Shown here: piece after piece, positions 13,101 through 24,452 of the stretch
How the letters are laid out: each line of letters opens with the position of its first letter
How positions within the stretch are numbered: position 1 is the first letter of the stretch
Source of the DNA: Anagrus nilaparvatae
Lineage: Eukaryota > Arthropoda > Insecta > Hymenoptera > Mymaridae
Assembly (NCBI GenBank): GCA_022575985.1
Contig: JAKSXM010000007.1
Location: 51,738,501-51,802,500 of the forward strand
Direction: 5' to 3'
Length of the DNA: 64,000 bases
Program-made: the position numbers and the translations under genes
Notes under the pieces: model-generated
The model's input: the letters and a program-made list of their open reading frames with translations, nothing else
Told to the model about the DNA's origin: nothing
The model's database searches: none

Positions 13101-13524
13101 ATACATTAGATTAATTTCGGTTAAAGGATAATTAGGTACTCTGAATGGTAATCTTTCGTCTCAAATGGAAATAATTTGATTGCTCCTGGCAGATTTTTTT
13201 TTCTTCTTAAACTATTGCAAATGACTTACCGCAGTCATACTTAAACATAAAAATAAACTTTTAACCCAAATTTTCGAAAAATATTTTTTTCATATATATA
13301 GAATATTCTTGATGCAAGAATAATTTTTAATAATTTTTTTTTATTTTAATTTTCAGGTTCAATTAATTCTTCTCATAGCTTATGAATTTCAAGGAGTAAT
13401 TAGCAACAATTGTTTAACAAAAGATTGGTTTTCCATGATGACTGTATTAGTGATATCAGTTGATTTTATATTATTTTGTAACTTTTATCGAAAAAATTAT
13501 ACTAAAAAATTAAAAACTAATTAA
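10130..13524 (+). CDS. ELOVL-type very-long-chain fatty-acid elongase
   Basis: Predicted ER-membrane 3-ketoacyl-CoA synthase, the condensing step of fatty-acid elongation. Exons are 10130-10187, 10246-10517, 10583-10882 and 13357-13524, totalling 798 nt and 265 residues. Family marks are all present: WGPKYMFKKKPY after the first helix, KIFDLIETIIFVLRKK (family LLDT-FFVLRKK), the catalytic histidine box HVYHH at about residue 145, and NSTVHIIMYSYYL. Several hydrophobic helices follow, and the C-terminus is basic (RKNYTKKLKTN), as expected for ER retention. The D-T of the usual LDT motif is E-T here, and overall the protein is fairly divergent, like the lineage-expanded insect elongases. The last intron is 2.5 kb and repeat-rich, while the others are under 70 nt. 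Chain-length specificity cannot be judged. Confidence 0.9.
11672..11852. repeat. Short inverted repeat in elongase intron 3
   Basis: A 24-bp near-perfect pair (AGGCAAATTTTAGATATTTC at about 11677 and its complement ending near 11845) flanks about 125 bp. The wider intron (10883-13356) also holds a degenerate direct repetition of phrases such as GGATCTGGTACGTAATTTTT at about 12613, 12745 and 12838. This is probably the remains of non-coding mobile elements. Confidence 0.5.
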
Positions 13525-14120
13525 TTAATATATTATTCAATTATAAAATATAATATATATTTATACCTATGTATTTAACGTTAATCGTTAAATTAACTAA
13601 GTTAGATTAATTAAGTTAGATTTTATTAGAATTCTAAATGTTAATTGATAATTTTTTTGTAAAATATAGATTCTTCAAATTATAACTAATAAATATAAAT
13701 ATTTTTGTTTTAATAATAATAAAAATAAAGCTTTTTTTATTACTCTTTAAAAATATTAGTAGGTAATCAATATTTTTAAATTAACCTACATTGAATACAA
13801 ACAGAAATTATTGGTTTTTTGTATTTTTATATAGTTTAGTCTCATTGGGATTTCATACACCACACCCCTCGTTGGAAAATTACTGAATCACTGGATTTTT
13901 ACGCTTTATTGCAAGTTATAATTATTATACATATATAAAAAAATTGTTTACACTACTGCTAATAAAAAGTTTTTAGCCCTCTAAAAAAATTTTAATATTA
14001 GCATTTTAGGTAATTTTTGAGTAATTACTCAAAACGTCAAATCTATACAGTTAATATTACTTTTATAAGAGTGCCCACTGGTATTATATGAAAATCCTGA
14101 GTTACCCCAATTTGAATAGA

Positions 14121-14487
14121 TACTCCATTCAAATCACGTTTTTGGTGGTATTGTTTGTGGCCGCTACCAGATTTGGTCTAATAAAGGTTTTTGGGGTCGC
14201 TGATCATGAATATTGAAGTTATAACTATGAAAAATTACCCCTTCACCCTTAAATTGGCCAAAAATTAAAAAACCCTTTAAGACTAAATCTTGGAGGGCTA
14301 GAGTGAAAGTAGCGAAAACACCCCTTTTAGGGGTAGTTTTGGCTAATTTAAGGGTCAAGCCCCAATTTAGCATAGAAAAGACCCCGATTTTCGTTTTCAG
14401 CGACCCAAAAAACCCATAGTAGACTAAATCTGGTGGCGGCCACAAACAATACCCCCCCCCCCCCCCCCCGTAATTTGACTGGAGTAA
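14121..14487. mobile_element. MITE-like element with about 90-bp TIRs and an 18-C tract
   Basis: The left arm (14121-14210) and right arm (14395-14487) are inverted copies. They share CTCCATTCAAATCACG / CTCCAGTCAAATTACG, then GGTATTGTTTGTGGCCGC, CCAGATTTGGTCTA and GGGTCGCTGA. In the right arm the point equivalent to the left arm's TTTTTGGT is a run of 18 C (14452-14469). There is no coding capacity; a 126-residue minus-strand frame inside it is spurious. It lies between the elongase and the PPP1R37-like gene. Confidence 0.75.
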
Positions 14488-14853
14488 GAGTGATAATCTT
14501 AATTTTATAGTATTATTAATTCGACGTTTTGTGTGATGATTCAAAAATATAATGATTAATTGATTAATACAAAGAGATAGTCAAGTATAAGAATGCTAAA
14601 AGATTAATATTGGCAAAATAAACTTCTAAAACCATAAAATAATAAAATATTGAAACCAAATTTTGCATACTAAAGAAAATCTTAATATTTTTGGTGAAAA
14701 CTAGTTTGGAAAAAAAAACAAAAATTTTCTTTTATTTATATAAACATTTTCTTTAAATTCATTTATTAAATAGCATTTAAAGCAAAATTTATAAATTTTT
14801 CAATTATTTTTGAAATGTCCAATAAATTAAAAAAATAACCAAATTACAATTAT

Positions 14854-17800
14854 TTATATTTTCCAAGTCATATAACGTTTATATTCAGCTGGTACTTCTT
14901 CATCCGAGCAATCGTAATCATTAAATTCTTCATTTTCAATATTTTTATTATCTTCATTAAAATCTGAATCATCTTCATCTGCAAACAAAATTTCATTATT
15001 TAAAAAAAAAATTTTAAACAATTAAAAATTGAAAATAAGTTCCTATAATTACTTTGATTTTCAGTATTAAATTTATTTTTCAAATTTTCTTCACATACTG
15101 TTTTTATTTTATTTAATATTTTTGAATATCCTTCAAGTTTTGTTTCCTGTAAATAAATACAAAAATTATTTATTTAGTCTACTTCGTAAATGCTAAAATA
15201 TGAACTTACATTGGTTATTGATTCTGGTTTTTCATCAATATCAATAAAAACTATATTTTTATTTACATCCATTGCTTCTGTTAGTCTTTCAAGGCCTAAA
15301 TTTTGTATCAAGTTTTCTCTTAAATCAAGTTTCTGAAAATAAAATTAAAAAATTTTTATTTTTCTTTAAAATATTTCTAATTATAAAGATATAACTTGAA
15401 AAAAAATTAAATTATAAGCAATCGCTAGCTTTAATATACAAAACCTGCTAAATTAAAGCTTTTATTTAATTATTTTTATTTAAAAGCTTTTTTTTGAGAT
15501 TACGAGCACAAAAAAATTTTGAAATTTATATTTAGAAAAGTGCTTTTGCAAATCAGTTATGAAATTTATAAAAATATCTGGCCGCATATTTTCAAATTTT
15601 TTAATAAAATGTTTTATTGATCGATTGTCATCTATTCCAAGGAATTAACTTACTTTGATAGAAATATTTGTCTTTAAAGCCCAAGATAACTCTGAAGCTC
15701 CAAAGCAAGTTAAATTTGTCCTCCTTAAATGTAATTCTTCTAATACATCATTTTGACTTAAAGATTCTCTAATTGCCATTGGTATTTCATCCGTTAAAAT
15801 ATTGTAACCAAGATCCAAAATTTTTAACGTTTTTGAACCAATCTATGATTCAAACATAATAATTTTTTTTATGAAAATATAATTGATACCCATCTTATTA
15901 ATTATTATTTACCAAAAACTGATTTAAATTTATTTGCAAATAAATTAAAAATTTTATTAACAAATTGCTTTACCTACAATGGCCGCGTTAATATGAGGTG
16001 CACATCTTTTTGTTAATGAATTTGATTTTATGATCAATGTTTTAAGACCTGATACTACTCTTCCATAATTCATTTGATGTGTCAGTCCATTTATTACATT
16101 CCAAACACCATCGTCTTGAATATTATTATCACTAAAATAAAATTTTTGTTATTTAAATTTGTTTTTTAATTAACACTTAGGTATGATTTTTTAAACAAAT
16201 TTTAGCACCCTTTTTAGGAAACCTTCATAATTCATATAAGTCATTTCATATAACAAGCCATACGGTTTTCAGATCGAATATGCTGATTTGTCTCATTTTG
16301 GGCAAACATTTTCAAATATACGAAATATCAATTCTCTTAACTTTTTAGCCCTCTATGTACAAATCTGCCTAATTTAGACCAAAATTACGTTTTTTGGCCA
16401 TTTTTCCATAGTAAAATTTCCTGCTAAATTCGAATATCAGTTTTTCAAAATTTTGCCACTGGATGGATATATTCACTATTTTTGGCCCGAATCGCGAAAA
16501 TATAAATATCTCCAATTTCTCAATCTTTAGAAAATTCAAAATTTGCCAAAAGGCTTTATTTTAGATAATATGTCACATGTTAGAGAAAATCCTCTGGTGA
16601 TAAGAACATGGCTTAAAAAGTTATACACAATTTAGTGGCTTCATAAACAATTACTTTTCACAAATTTTAAATTGCGTACCAAGTCACGTGACCAAATGAA
16701 AATCCTACAAAAAATTCACACAAATACACAGGGGTACCGATTTTAGAGTCTTTTGAAGGGTTAACAAAAATAGCGAAGGGACCCCGCACATTTTATATGG
16801 AAAACGGTCTTCCGGTGAAATTCGCTAAAAATTTGGGAAATTGTTCGTTGTGTACCCCTGATCAAAAGTCTCAATGGGGTCGAAGCTCAAAATGCCCATC
16901 TTTAGGCTCTACGGCAATTTTTAGTGTACAAAAATGGCAAAAATTCGTTTTTTTTTTTTAAATTATGTTTACTGCTCGGAAATCGTTCGTTTTGTATCCC
17001 TGATCCAAATTGTCAATGGGGTCGAAGCTCAAAATGCCTATCTTTAGGCTCTATAAGGCAATTTTTTATTACGGCAAAAATGAGCTTTTGCCGTTTTTGT
17101 CTACTAAAAATTACCGTAGAGCCTAAAGATGGGCATTTTGAACTTCGGCCCCATTGAGAATTTTGATCAGGGGTACAAAACGAATAATTTCCTAAATTTT
17201 TAGCAATTTTCACCGGAAGACCGTTTTCCATATAAAATTTGCGGGGTCCTTTTATTTAAAATAAAAAGTCGAATTTCACATTTTATTTAAAAAATTTTTC
17301 AGAATAAAATAAATTTTGATCGAAAAAATGTTAAATTACGACTTTTAATTTTAAAATTTTGCTATTTTTGCATTAACTTTTCAATTGGTTCTATGTAAAA
17401 TTTGCCGCAGAATCTAAATTTTTTATCGGATTTTTATTTAGTCACGAGACTTGGCGGGTGGTGGATCCACAGAGTGGCGATACAGGTGATCGATCCCCAA
17501 GCCTAAAAATTTAATGTTTTTTGCTACTTATTTCTGAAATTTATTTTACAATTTTTCTGAAAAAATACATAAAATTTAACTAGTACTGCACCTCCGAGAT
17601 ACTTTTCTGGAACCGCCACTAACTGTTTTTCGGATAAGATCACAAAAAAAAATTTATTAAAAAATAAAAAATGGCTAAAAAAAGTAATTTGTGTCTAAAT
17701 TAAGCAGATTTGTACCTAAAGGGTTAAAAAGTTGAAAGGATTCATATTTCATATATAAAAAAAAGTTTGCCGAAAATAATCCAAATTGGGGTATTCGATA

Positions 17801-20800
17801 TGGCGACCGTATCACTTCTTATAATATGGAATGATTCATATATTAATTAAATTTTAATTTTAACATGGAACATGTTTATAGGGGGGGGGGTGGTAAAGTA
17901 TCCGATTTAAGGAGAGGGAGTCAAATGGGACTTAAGGGAATAATTTCAATTTAAGGACTTCACATTCGTATTCAACGACCCGAAAAACTTTTAACTGACA
18001 AAAATCTTAAAATAACCGCAAAACATATCCTCTAAATTCTTATTGTGGGTAACTGGACTATTTTTTGTTAAAACTGATTTCATATTCGTATTCAGCGATC
18101 CAAAAAACATAAATCTCGTTGGAAAATTTCATGGACCTATCAGCAAAAAAAAAGTGACTTCAAAATAGAGCTCTACGACTACACTAAATGCAATATAAGC
18201 CTCCTTTTGTAATTTTTTCTCGATTCTGACGTTTCAAAGATTGAAGGAGAAATTAAAATAAAATTAAAATTAGATTTTTTTACTCTTGAGAATTCGAGGC
18301 AGTTTAAAATTTTTTCGACGTAACAATTTTACGTAAACATTTTAAAATTAATTTTTTCTAGAAACCTTGAAATATAGTATGTCAAAAAATTTGTTAAGCA
18401 ATTCATGTAAATTGAAGCCGAATATTGGACATAAAAAATTTATTTAAAAATTTCTATACTGACTTATACATAAATAACTAACATTTATTGTATAAAAATG
18501 GGTTCAAAGTTTTAGCAAATTCTAAAAAAAACATACCTTAAATCAAGAAGTTGCAGCCTATTGTTAAATCTTAAAAGAGTTTGCAAATGTAATGTGTCAG
18601 CTATTCCTAAATTATTATTTCCAATATAAAGCTCTTTAAGTGCCATATTGAATTTTAATGCCACAGCTAAAATCAAAAAAGGAAATAATTATGGTTATAA
18701 CAAAAAAATTTTAATTTTTATAAATTTACCATTTTTTTGAAAATTTCCTATATAGATTTAAAAAAAATGTAATAAATTGAAATCATTAAAACTATAGTTC
18801 TAATTGACACAACTACTCAACGCAAAGGGTGAATACAAACGACAAACTTATAGTTGTAATATAGTTAACTATTGAAATTTCATTCAAGCATAAATAGCTT
18901 CATTCTAGAATTTGAAGCTTAAGAAAGTTAATCAAAGTTAAGACTATTAATTGATTTAAGTTTTGATAGACGGTTGATTTATATGTACACTGTAAAAAGT
19001 AACTTTTTTAGATTTACAAAAAAAATAGAATTTTTTCGAAAAATTAGTGAATTTTAAAAAAATTTTGTAAATATTCGATAAAAATCGTAAATTTACTAAA
19101 TTTAGTATAATATCGAAAAATTCGAGAATTCTCAATTTTTCTTGCGAATTCACAAAAAAAAAATCGAGAATACTCGAATTTTTTGTTAATATACTAAATT
19201 TAGTAAATATACGATTTTTTTGAATATTTAGAATTTTTTCGAAAATTTACTAATTTTTCGAAAATGTTCTAATTTTTTTGTTAATACAAGAAAGTTACTT
19301 TTTACAGTGTATATTTACTTTATAACAAAACAAACTGTTTGTAAGAAACAGAATTTTGTAATAAATTGTTGTCAAATTTTTTGAAAAATTTTAAATTTTT
19401 GAATAAGATTAAAATTACTATAACAGTAATGCTATACTAAAATTTTAACAAATTGTCAAATGTAACTGTAAATTCATAAATTTTGGTCCAATATTTCATC
19501 AGGTTAGTGTGATTATAATTTGCAAAACTGCATGGAAAATACTTGAATATTACTATTAATTAAAAACTCCTTAACCTCAGGAAGAGCTGAAAATTTTTTT
19601 GTTTTTTAATTTAAGTTTCTAGAATACCTACTTGAATAAAGTGTTTCGCAAAAATTTTGTTTTGTGCGATAAATTTATTCAAATAGGTAGGTATTATACC
19701 GATACAGATAAACTGAAATTTCGAAATGGCTCTTCCTATTTAGGATTGTTAAGAAGCTTTTAATTAATCAAGTATTTTCCATGCATTAATTGATCAGTAT
19801 TAAAAATTATTTTCACTTACCCAATAAACTAAATAGACGTCCAGTTAAATTACAGTATTCCAATTTTAATATATGAAGGAAAGAATATCTTAAAAATCTA
19901 CTTAATATAGTCATATACTCTTCATTAAAATTCATATTGTTTGCATCGATTCTTTTTAAAAATGAGCACTACAAAACGTACAATTAAATTAATCCATAAA
20001 CGTAAGCGTAAAGTAGTTTACAAGGTATATAGTTTATAAATAAAATTTTACTATGTAATTAGGTATTATTTATTTATACATACCTTTTTTGTAGCCCTAG
20101 CACATGCTATCCAACCATGTGTTAGAATTTTATGATTATTTGATATGTCTAAATGTACACACGATTCATAGTATTCAAAAATTTCAAATAAAATTTCTGC
20201 GCTCTAAAAAAATTTTTTTTTTTTAATCAAATTTTGAAGAAAAATTGAGATTTTAAAAATTCATACTTTATCGTTCTCAATGGCACCATGTAAATCAATT
20301 TTGTTGAATAACACTCTACGAAATATCTCAGCTAACACTTCACAATTATTTTCATTCAATGTTTCGCCCCTGAATGATATTTCATCTTGACGTTTATCAA
20401 AATCTTTAAATTTCTAAAAAAAATAAAAAATTGTAAGAAATTGGACTCAAATTTTTAAAAAATATTTAATAAATTACCTCTAATTGGGAAATAATATTTT
20501 GTGACGGTTGCATATGATATTGTTTGCACGAATTTTCATAACATTTAACCAACATTTCGTTGTTTAAATTTTCACCTGTAATCAATTAAAAAAGAAATAA
20601 TTAAAATTTTTTATTTTCAAATTGTTTTCCACTCTATAATTAGTTTATTTTGAAACTAAATACCATTCGATCGAAAATTTAAAATAAAAATTTATAAGCT
20701 ATTCTTGTAATTAAATGACTTAAATACATTGCAAATCTTTTAAAAAAATTTAAATTATTTTTATAATCAAAATATTTTAAGTGTTTATATTGGAAATCCC

Positions 20801-21303
20801 AATAGAAAAAATATTTTTTTTCTTCGTAGCTTAATTTAAGAGAGTAAACATGTCAAAAATATTGACAATGACCTACTTTAATAAATTTAAATCCATTAGT
20901 CAATCAATTACATAAAATAAACAGTAAAATTTAATTTGTTTATTTAAAAATTTAAATTTTAAAATAGATTTTTATTAATTTAAGATTTAAAAAAATTTTT
21001 TTTTTGATTATCAATTTTTGGTATGAAAACAAGTAATTTATTAAATAACTTACGATATTTCCATGGATTTTCTGGTTCAAATATGTCAGTAACAATCTGA
21101 TCATCTAAAAAATTGACAAATCTTTTTTTCTTTTTTCTATTTATTAATAACGAACTTCTTTTAACTTTTCCATCAACAATTAAAAACGGTGATTGTGGTG
21201 GTCTTTTTGTGGACGAAAACCATCTTGGTCTTGTTTCTTCTATTTTTATTAATCTTGGTGGTAATAATTCGATATCAATATCTTCTTCGTTATTATCACT
21301 CAT
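14854..21303 (-). CDS. PPP1R37: PPP1R37-like leucine-rich-repeat protein
   Basis: Likely regulator of protein phosphatase 1. Coding exons, 5' to 3': 21303-21054, 20575-20478, 20413-20267, 20203-20084, 19968-19821, 18666-18537, 16131-15978, 15842-15654, 15332-15210, 15146-15053 and 14978-14854. They total 1578 nt, or 525 residues. Family matches include VNFLDD..IFEPENPWKYR, FKDFDKRQDEISFRGETL, FEYYESCVHLDISNN, ALKELYIGNNNL, LKILDLGYNILTDE, IKKLDLRENLIQNLGLE and the block FIDIDEKPE. In between are ribonuclease-inhibitor-type LRRs. The C-terminus is acidic (EDDSDFNEDN..) and much shorter than in vertebrates. A basic KRSSLLINRKKKKRFVNFL near residue 48 replaces a canonical PP1-docking RVxF with RFVNF/KRFVNF. 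Introns 5 and 6 are swollen by mobile elements. The exon 7 donor GTAGGT was picked because it alone keeps frame. Confidence 0.9.
16229..17843. mobile_element. Non-autonomous element with about 180-bp TIRs in PPP1R37-like intron 6
   Basis: The left arm (about 16229-16415) and right arm (about 17660-17843) are inverted copies. The left reads ATACGGTTTTCAGATCGAAT, GGGCAAACATTTTC, TTAACTTTTTAGCCCT and TACAAATCTGCCTAATTTAG. The right arm shows the complements of each (ATTCGATATGGCGACCGTAT and so on). The interior is non-coding and is itself interrupted by the GGACCCCGCA element at 16776-17252. No transposase frame is present. Confidence 0.75.
16776..17252. mobile_element. GGACCCCGCA-terminal element, short copy, nested
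   Basis: It begins AAGGGACCCCGCACA and ends TTGCGGGGTCCTT. Subterminal arms are inverted (GGAAAACGGTCTTCCGGTGA on the left, its complement near 17205-17232). Inside are three copies of a module of about 90 bp containing CAATGGGGTCGAAGCTCAAA and CATCTTTAGGCTCTA: direct copies at about 16870 and 17015 and an inverted copy at about 17100-17165. The ends and the phrase TCTCAATGGG are shared with the 1.5-kb element at 29794-31309, so they belong to one superfamily. It is non-autonomous. Confidence 0.8.
17862..18120. mobile_element. AACATGGAACATGTTT family, copy A (right end unclear)
   Basis: It starts AACATGGAACATGTTTATAG followed by a G-run (17881-17890) and the phrase AGTCAAATGGGACTTAAGGG. The same start and G-rich body occur at 21915 and 31755. 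The right terminus is not clear in this copy, so the end given is approximate. Confidence 0.55.
18988..19309. mobile_element. CACTGTAAAAAGT MITE with TA target duplication
   Basis: A 322-bp palindromic element. It begins CACTGTAAAAAGTAACTTT and ends AAAGTTACTTTTTACAGTG, and is flanked on both sides by TA (18986-18987 and 19310-19311). The interior is AT-rich with inverted blocks around ACTAAATTTAGTA and TCGAGAATTCTC. The TA duplication and CACTG ends point to the Tc1/mariner type, as a non-autonomous derivative. It sits in intron 5 of the PPP1R37-like gene. A second copy is at 31792-32223. Confidence 0.85.
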
Positions 21304-21914
21304 TTTGGTTTTTTATTAAAAAAAAGTAATAAACAAAAAAAATTTTGCTTTTAAATTATTATATCTTAATTGTGGGTGCAAAAGTATTTAACTAAAAAAA
21401 ATTTTTCTTCTTCATTTATGTGTCTTATAGAAGACGAGTTTCAAATAAGTGTGACCGGATTAAGGTCAACATTGCGAGACTTTAAAATACCAAAAGCTAT
21501 AGTTTTGATAAATGAGAACGTTTTTATTTAATTTATTACTCTATTATATTTCAATTTCTTTTTTCTTTTTTTTTATCTCATTATAAATTATTCATTTTTT
21601 TCACTTTTTTCTTTTAATTTTTATATTTTATATCAGCATGTTTAGCTAAAATGGCCTAGCAAAATTTAATTTAAATTAATAAAGTTTTTTTTTTTTGATA
21701 TGTGCAACTATAGGTTTTACGGTTTTGAACCAAATTTTAAAGGAAAAAATTGGTTTTCTGCGATTTCCAAAAATTCAATTTACTAATACAGAAATCATAT
21801 TCCGGAAATCTTTTCCGCGGGTAATATCGCGATATTAATTTCGAGCTTTAAGAAAGAAAATCTTTGGACTCAGTATATTTGCATTAACAAAAATCTGAAA
21901 ACAAAATTATTTTC

Positions 21915-22148
21915 AACATGGAACATGTTTATAGAACAGGGGGGGGTACATGTCATTAAGGGGGGTTTGCGGTCAAATGTGTCATATTTGGAGGGGTGGT
22001 AAAACGGACTATAATAAATAATTTTCGATTTTGGGGATAGAATAATTTAAGTTTAAAGACTTTAATAATTTTGATAAAGGGTTATAGATAATAATTAGAG
22101 GCTTTAAGATTCAAAATATAAATTTAAAAATGTTTCACGTTCATTGTA
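21915..22148. mobile_element. AACATGGAACATGTTT family, copy B
   Basis: It starts AACATGGAACATGTTTATAG and ends AAATGTTTCACGTTCATTG, an eroded inverted copy of the start. The interior is G-rich (GGGGGGGTACATG, AAGGGGGGTTTGCGGTCAAA) and then AT-rich with CTTTAAGATTCAAAATATAA. It lies between the PPP1R37-like and WASHC1 genes. Confidence 0.65.
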
Positions 22149-22365
22149 AGTTTTTTTTTTTTATGTAATTAATTATCGGGCTTTAATTTTGTGTAATAAA
22201 TAAATAAAAAATAAGTAAATAAATAAATTTTAATTTTTTTTAATTTTAAAAATACAAAATTTATTTACATTTTTTTAATATATTATAAACATATTATAAA
22301 AGTAATAACAAGAAAAATATATATTTATTATGTATTAATATAATAATAAAGTTAAAAAAAAAATA

Positions 22366-24111
22366 TTAATCCCACTCATCTTGTGATTCATTTTCACTAG
22401 TTGCTGAATTTCTATCAGATGTAGATTCGCTTGGTTTTGGGGGTGGTGGAATCATACTAGACATACGTTCAAGAGCATTAATTGCTGAACCAGCTATGCC
22501 TTTTCTTCTTAATGAAAGTGCATTATGCAAATCTGCCATAAGATCACCTCCTACAGAAGCTGAAGACCATCTATCGTTCGTTTTTTCTACTTCTTTTGCC
22601 TTTTTCAATTTTGCTCTTCCGATTCCTCCAGCATTTCTAATAGCTTCCATTAAATTACTGCGATCATCAGTTATGACAGGCTTTGCAGATGCTGGCTTTC
22701 TTAGAGGTTTATTTTCTTCTTCACTAGGAGGAATGCTGGGTGGAGGTGGTGGAGGAGGTGGTGGTGGAGGTGGAGGAGGTGGCACTGATTGAGAACTTGG
22801 ACTTTTAGTTAGTGTTGGTTTCTGCGTTAATACTTTTTCTTCTGGTTTTGGTACTAATGGTCCTTTACTGGTGGGTTCAAGATTTTTAGGTTCTAAAATC
22901 GTATTTGCAGATTTCACATTTGTTTCTTTTTCTTTACTAATTTCTTTCTCTACTACATTAGTTGTTGTACTTTGTTGAACAGTTGGTACAATTATGGCTG
23001 AAGAAGGTGCTATTGGGTTTTGTAAATTCAAATCTAAATTAAAATCAGCATTATCAACTACTCCTGGTAAGTCTGGCAATGACATTGGTACATTGATTTG
23101 AGGTACCTAAAAAATAAATTAGATTTTAGTTATTCATTTCTTGTAATATACCGCATAAACTAAAATATATTCAAAATATTGTTTTGAATGGTAAATAAAA
23201 AATAGCATTTTGAAAATTCAAAAATTAAACTTACTTCACCAAGAGCTGGTGCATAAAAATAACTTGAAGGTGTTTCAACTTCTGAAGAATGCCATGGTTG
23301 TAAAATTGAATCTGGAGCATCTCCGATTTTATTACCAGAAGCATTGGCACTTTGATTAGATTGTAAATTTACATAATTTTGGGAGTCTTTTGTATAAAAC
23401 GGTAACAAAGCTGAAACAGAAGTGATAATCGATTGAGACTGATTAACTTGATTCTTAGATTTTTTTGAATCTTCAGGTTTTGATTTAACATAATAGTACT
23501 GCAATTTTTCTTGTAAATTTAAATTTGGAGCATACTGTACATCTTCTCCTTTATGACTAGAGTTTGAATGTAAATCTATTACATTAGATAGAGGTACAGG
23601 GCTTTTGTAAATTTTAGTTTTTGAATATTCTGTTCTTGATTTAGGTTGAATTGTTAATTTATATTCCTTATATGTATTGAGAGCTGGATATTTTGCTGCA
23701 GAATACATTTTGACAGCTTTTAAATTTAAATTAGTCTGAAGATAATTTAACTGAGTTTTTAACTTTGCAGCTTTTTCTTCAATAGCTTCAACCCTAAATA
23801 AATTATCAATAAATATAATCATAAGAAATCATAACTTATAATTAACTGACCAAATAATATTACCTTTTGCTATTTTCAGCAATTCGTTTATTTATGCAAT
23901 CAAATATATGATTTACAGCAAAATCTAAATTATCTAAAGCTTCAGCTACCTGTACAATTGTTTCTTCGTGTCTAAGATCTTGAGGAATAACACCTAATTA
24001 ATTAAAATATTATAGTTAGTATACATTTACAACTTTGAAAAATTTCAGATAAATAGTGCTAATAAAAATGAAAGAAAGTTTATACTCACTTATTTCTATT
24101 CGTTCTAACAT
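22366..24111 (-). CDS. WASHC1: WASH complex subunit 1 (Arp2/3 activator)
   Basis: Nucleation-promoting factor that drives branched actin on endosomes for cargo sorting. Exons: 24111-24090, 23993-23864, 23793-23235 and 23106-22366, about 1452 nt or 483 residues. The N-terminal WASH homology domain is clear: IPQDLRHEETIVQVAEALDN, then KMYSAAKYPAL, ITSVSALLPFYT, SYFYAPALGEV and DLPGVVDNADF. Residues about 335-355 form a proline run of about 16 encoded by mixed CCA/CCT/CCC codons. The C-terminal VCA region shows the WH2 helix (NLMEAIRNAGGIGRAKLKK), then GGDLMADLHNALSLRRKGIAG and an acidic tail ending SQDEWD with the conserved tryptophan. The intron 3 donor GAA|GTAAGT keeps phase 0. It is head-to-head with RpL7A, with 341 bp between the start codons. 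Confidence 0.95.
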
Positions 24112-24452
24112 GATAATACTGATTCATAAAATCCCTAATATCTAAGTAAAAAATTTAAATATTCTAGCTAAATTTCCATAATTAAATAAAACTATCAAAA
24201 TTTTATTGAAGTTTTGATTCTTCAAATAAAAAATAAAATATAAACAAAAACATCTGATTTAAGAAAGTGTGAGGAATTTAGATTCGGAGTCATAAAATTC
24301 CTTGTTGGTAATGTCGGAATCTGCGGTCAGTAATCTCGCATGAATATCGGGTCTTTTAAAAGCAGCAGTCCTACGCTGCAGATCGATGAGGGATTGAGAT
24401 ATTTTTTATTCTAAAATTAAAATAGCAATCAATTAGTTATTAAATTAACAAA
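24112..24452. promoter_or_regulatory. Bidirectional promoter region of WASHC1 and RpL7A
   Basis: This is the only DNA between the two divergent start codons. Its middle (about 24285-24400) is much less AT-rich than the flanks and includes GGGTCTTTTAAAAGCAGCAG and GCTGCAGATCGATGAGGG, so it probably holds both start sites. A pyrimidine-led start for RpL7A (CTTTT near 24350) is plausible. The exact starts are inferred, not proven. Confidence 0.6.

Noticed and set aside
14164..14544. 126-residue open frame on the minus strand
   Set aside because: It lies across the TIRs and poly-C tract of the MITE; the glycine run is translated poly-C and nothing resembles a protein family.
16924..17231. Two overlapping 70-residue frames on opposite strands ending in the same peptide (ELRPH)
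   Set aside because: The identity results from the inverted module copies in the nested element, not from a coding gene.
22496..22792. 98-residue plus-strand frame with a polyglycine run
   Set aside because: It is the antisense shadow of the WASHC1 proline-rich and VCA exon.
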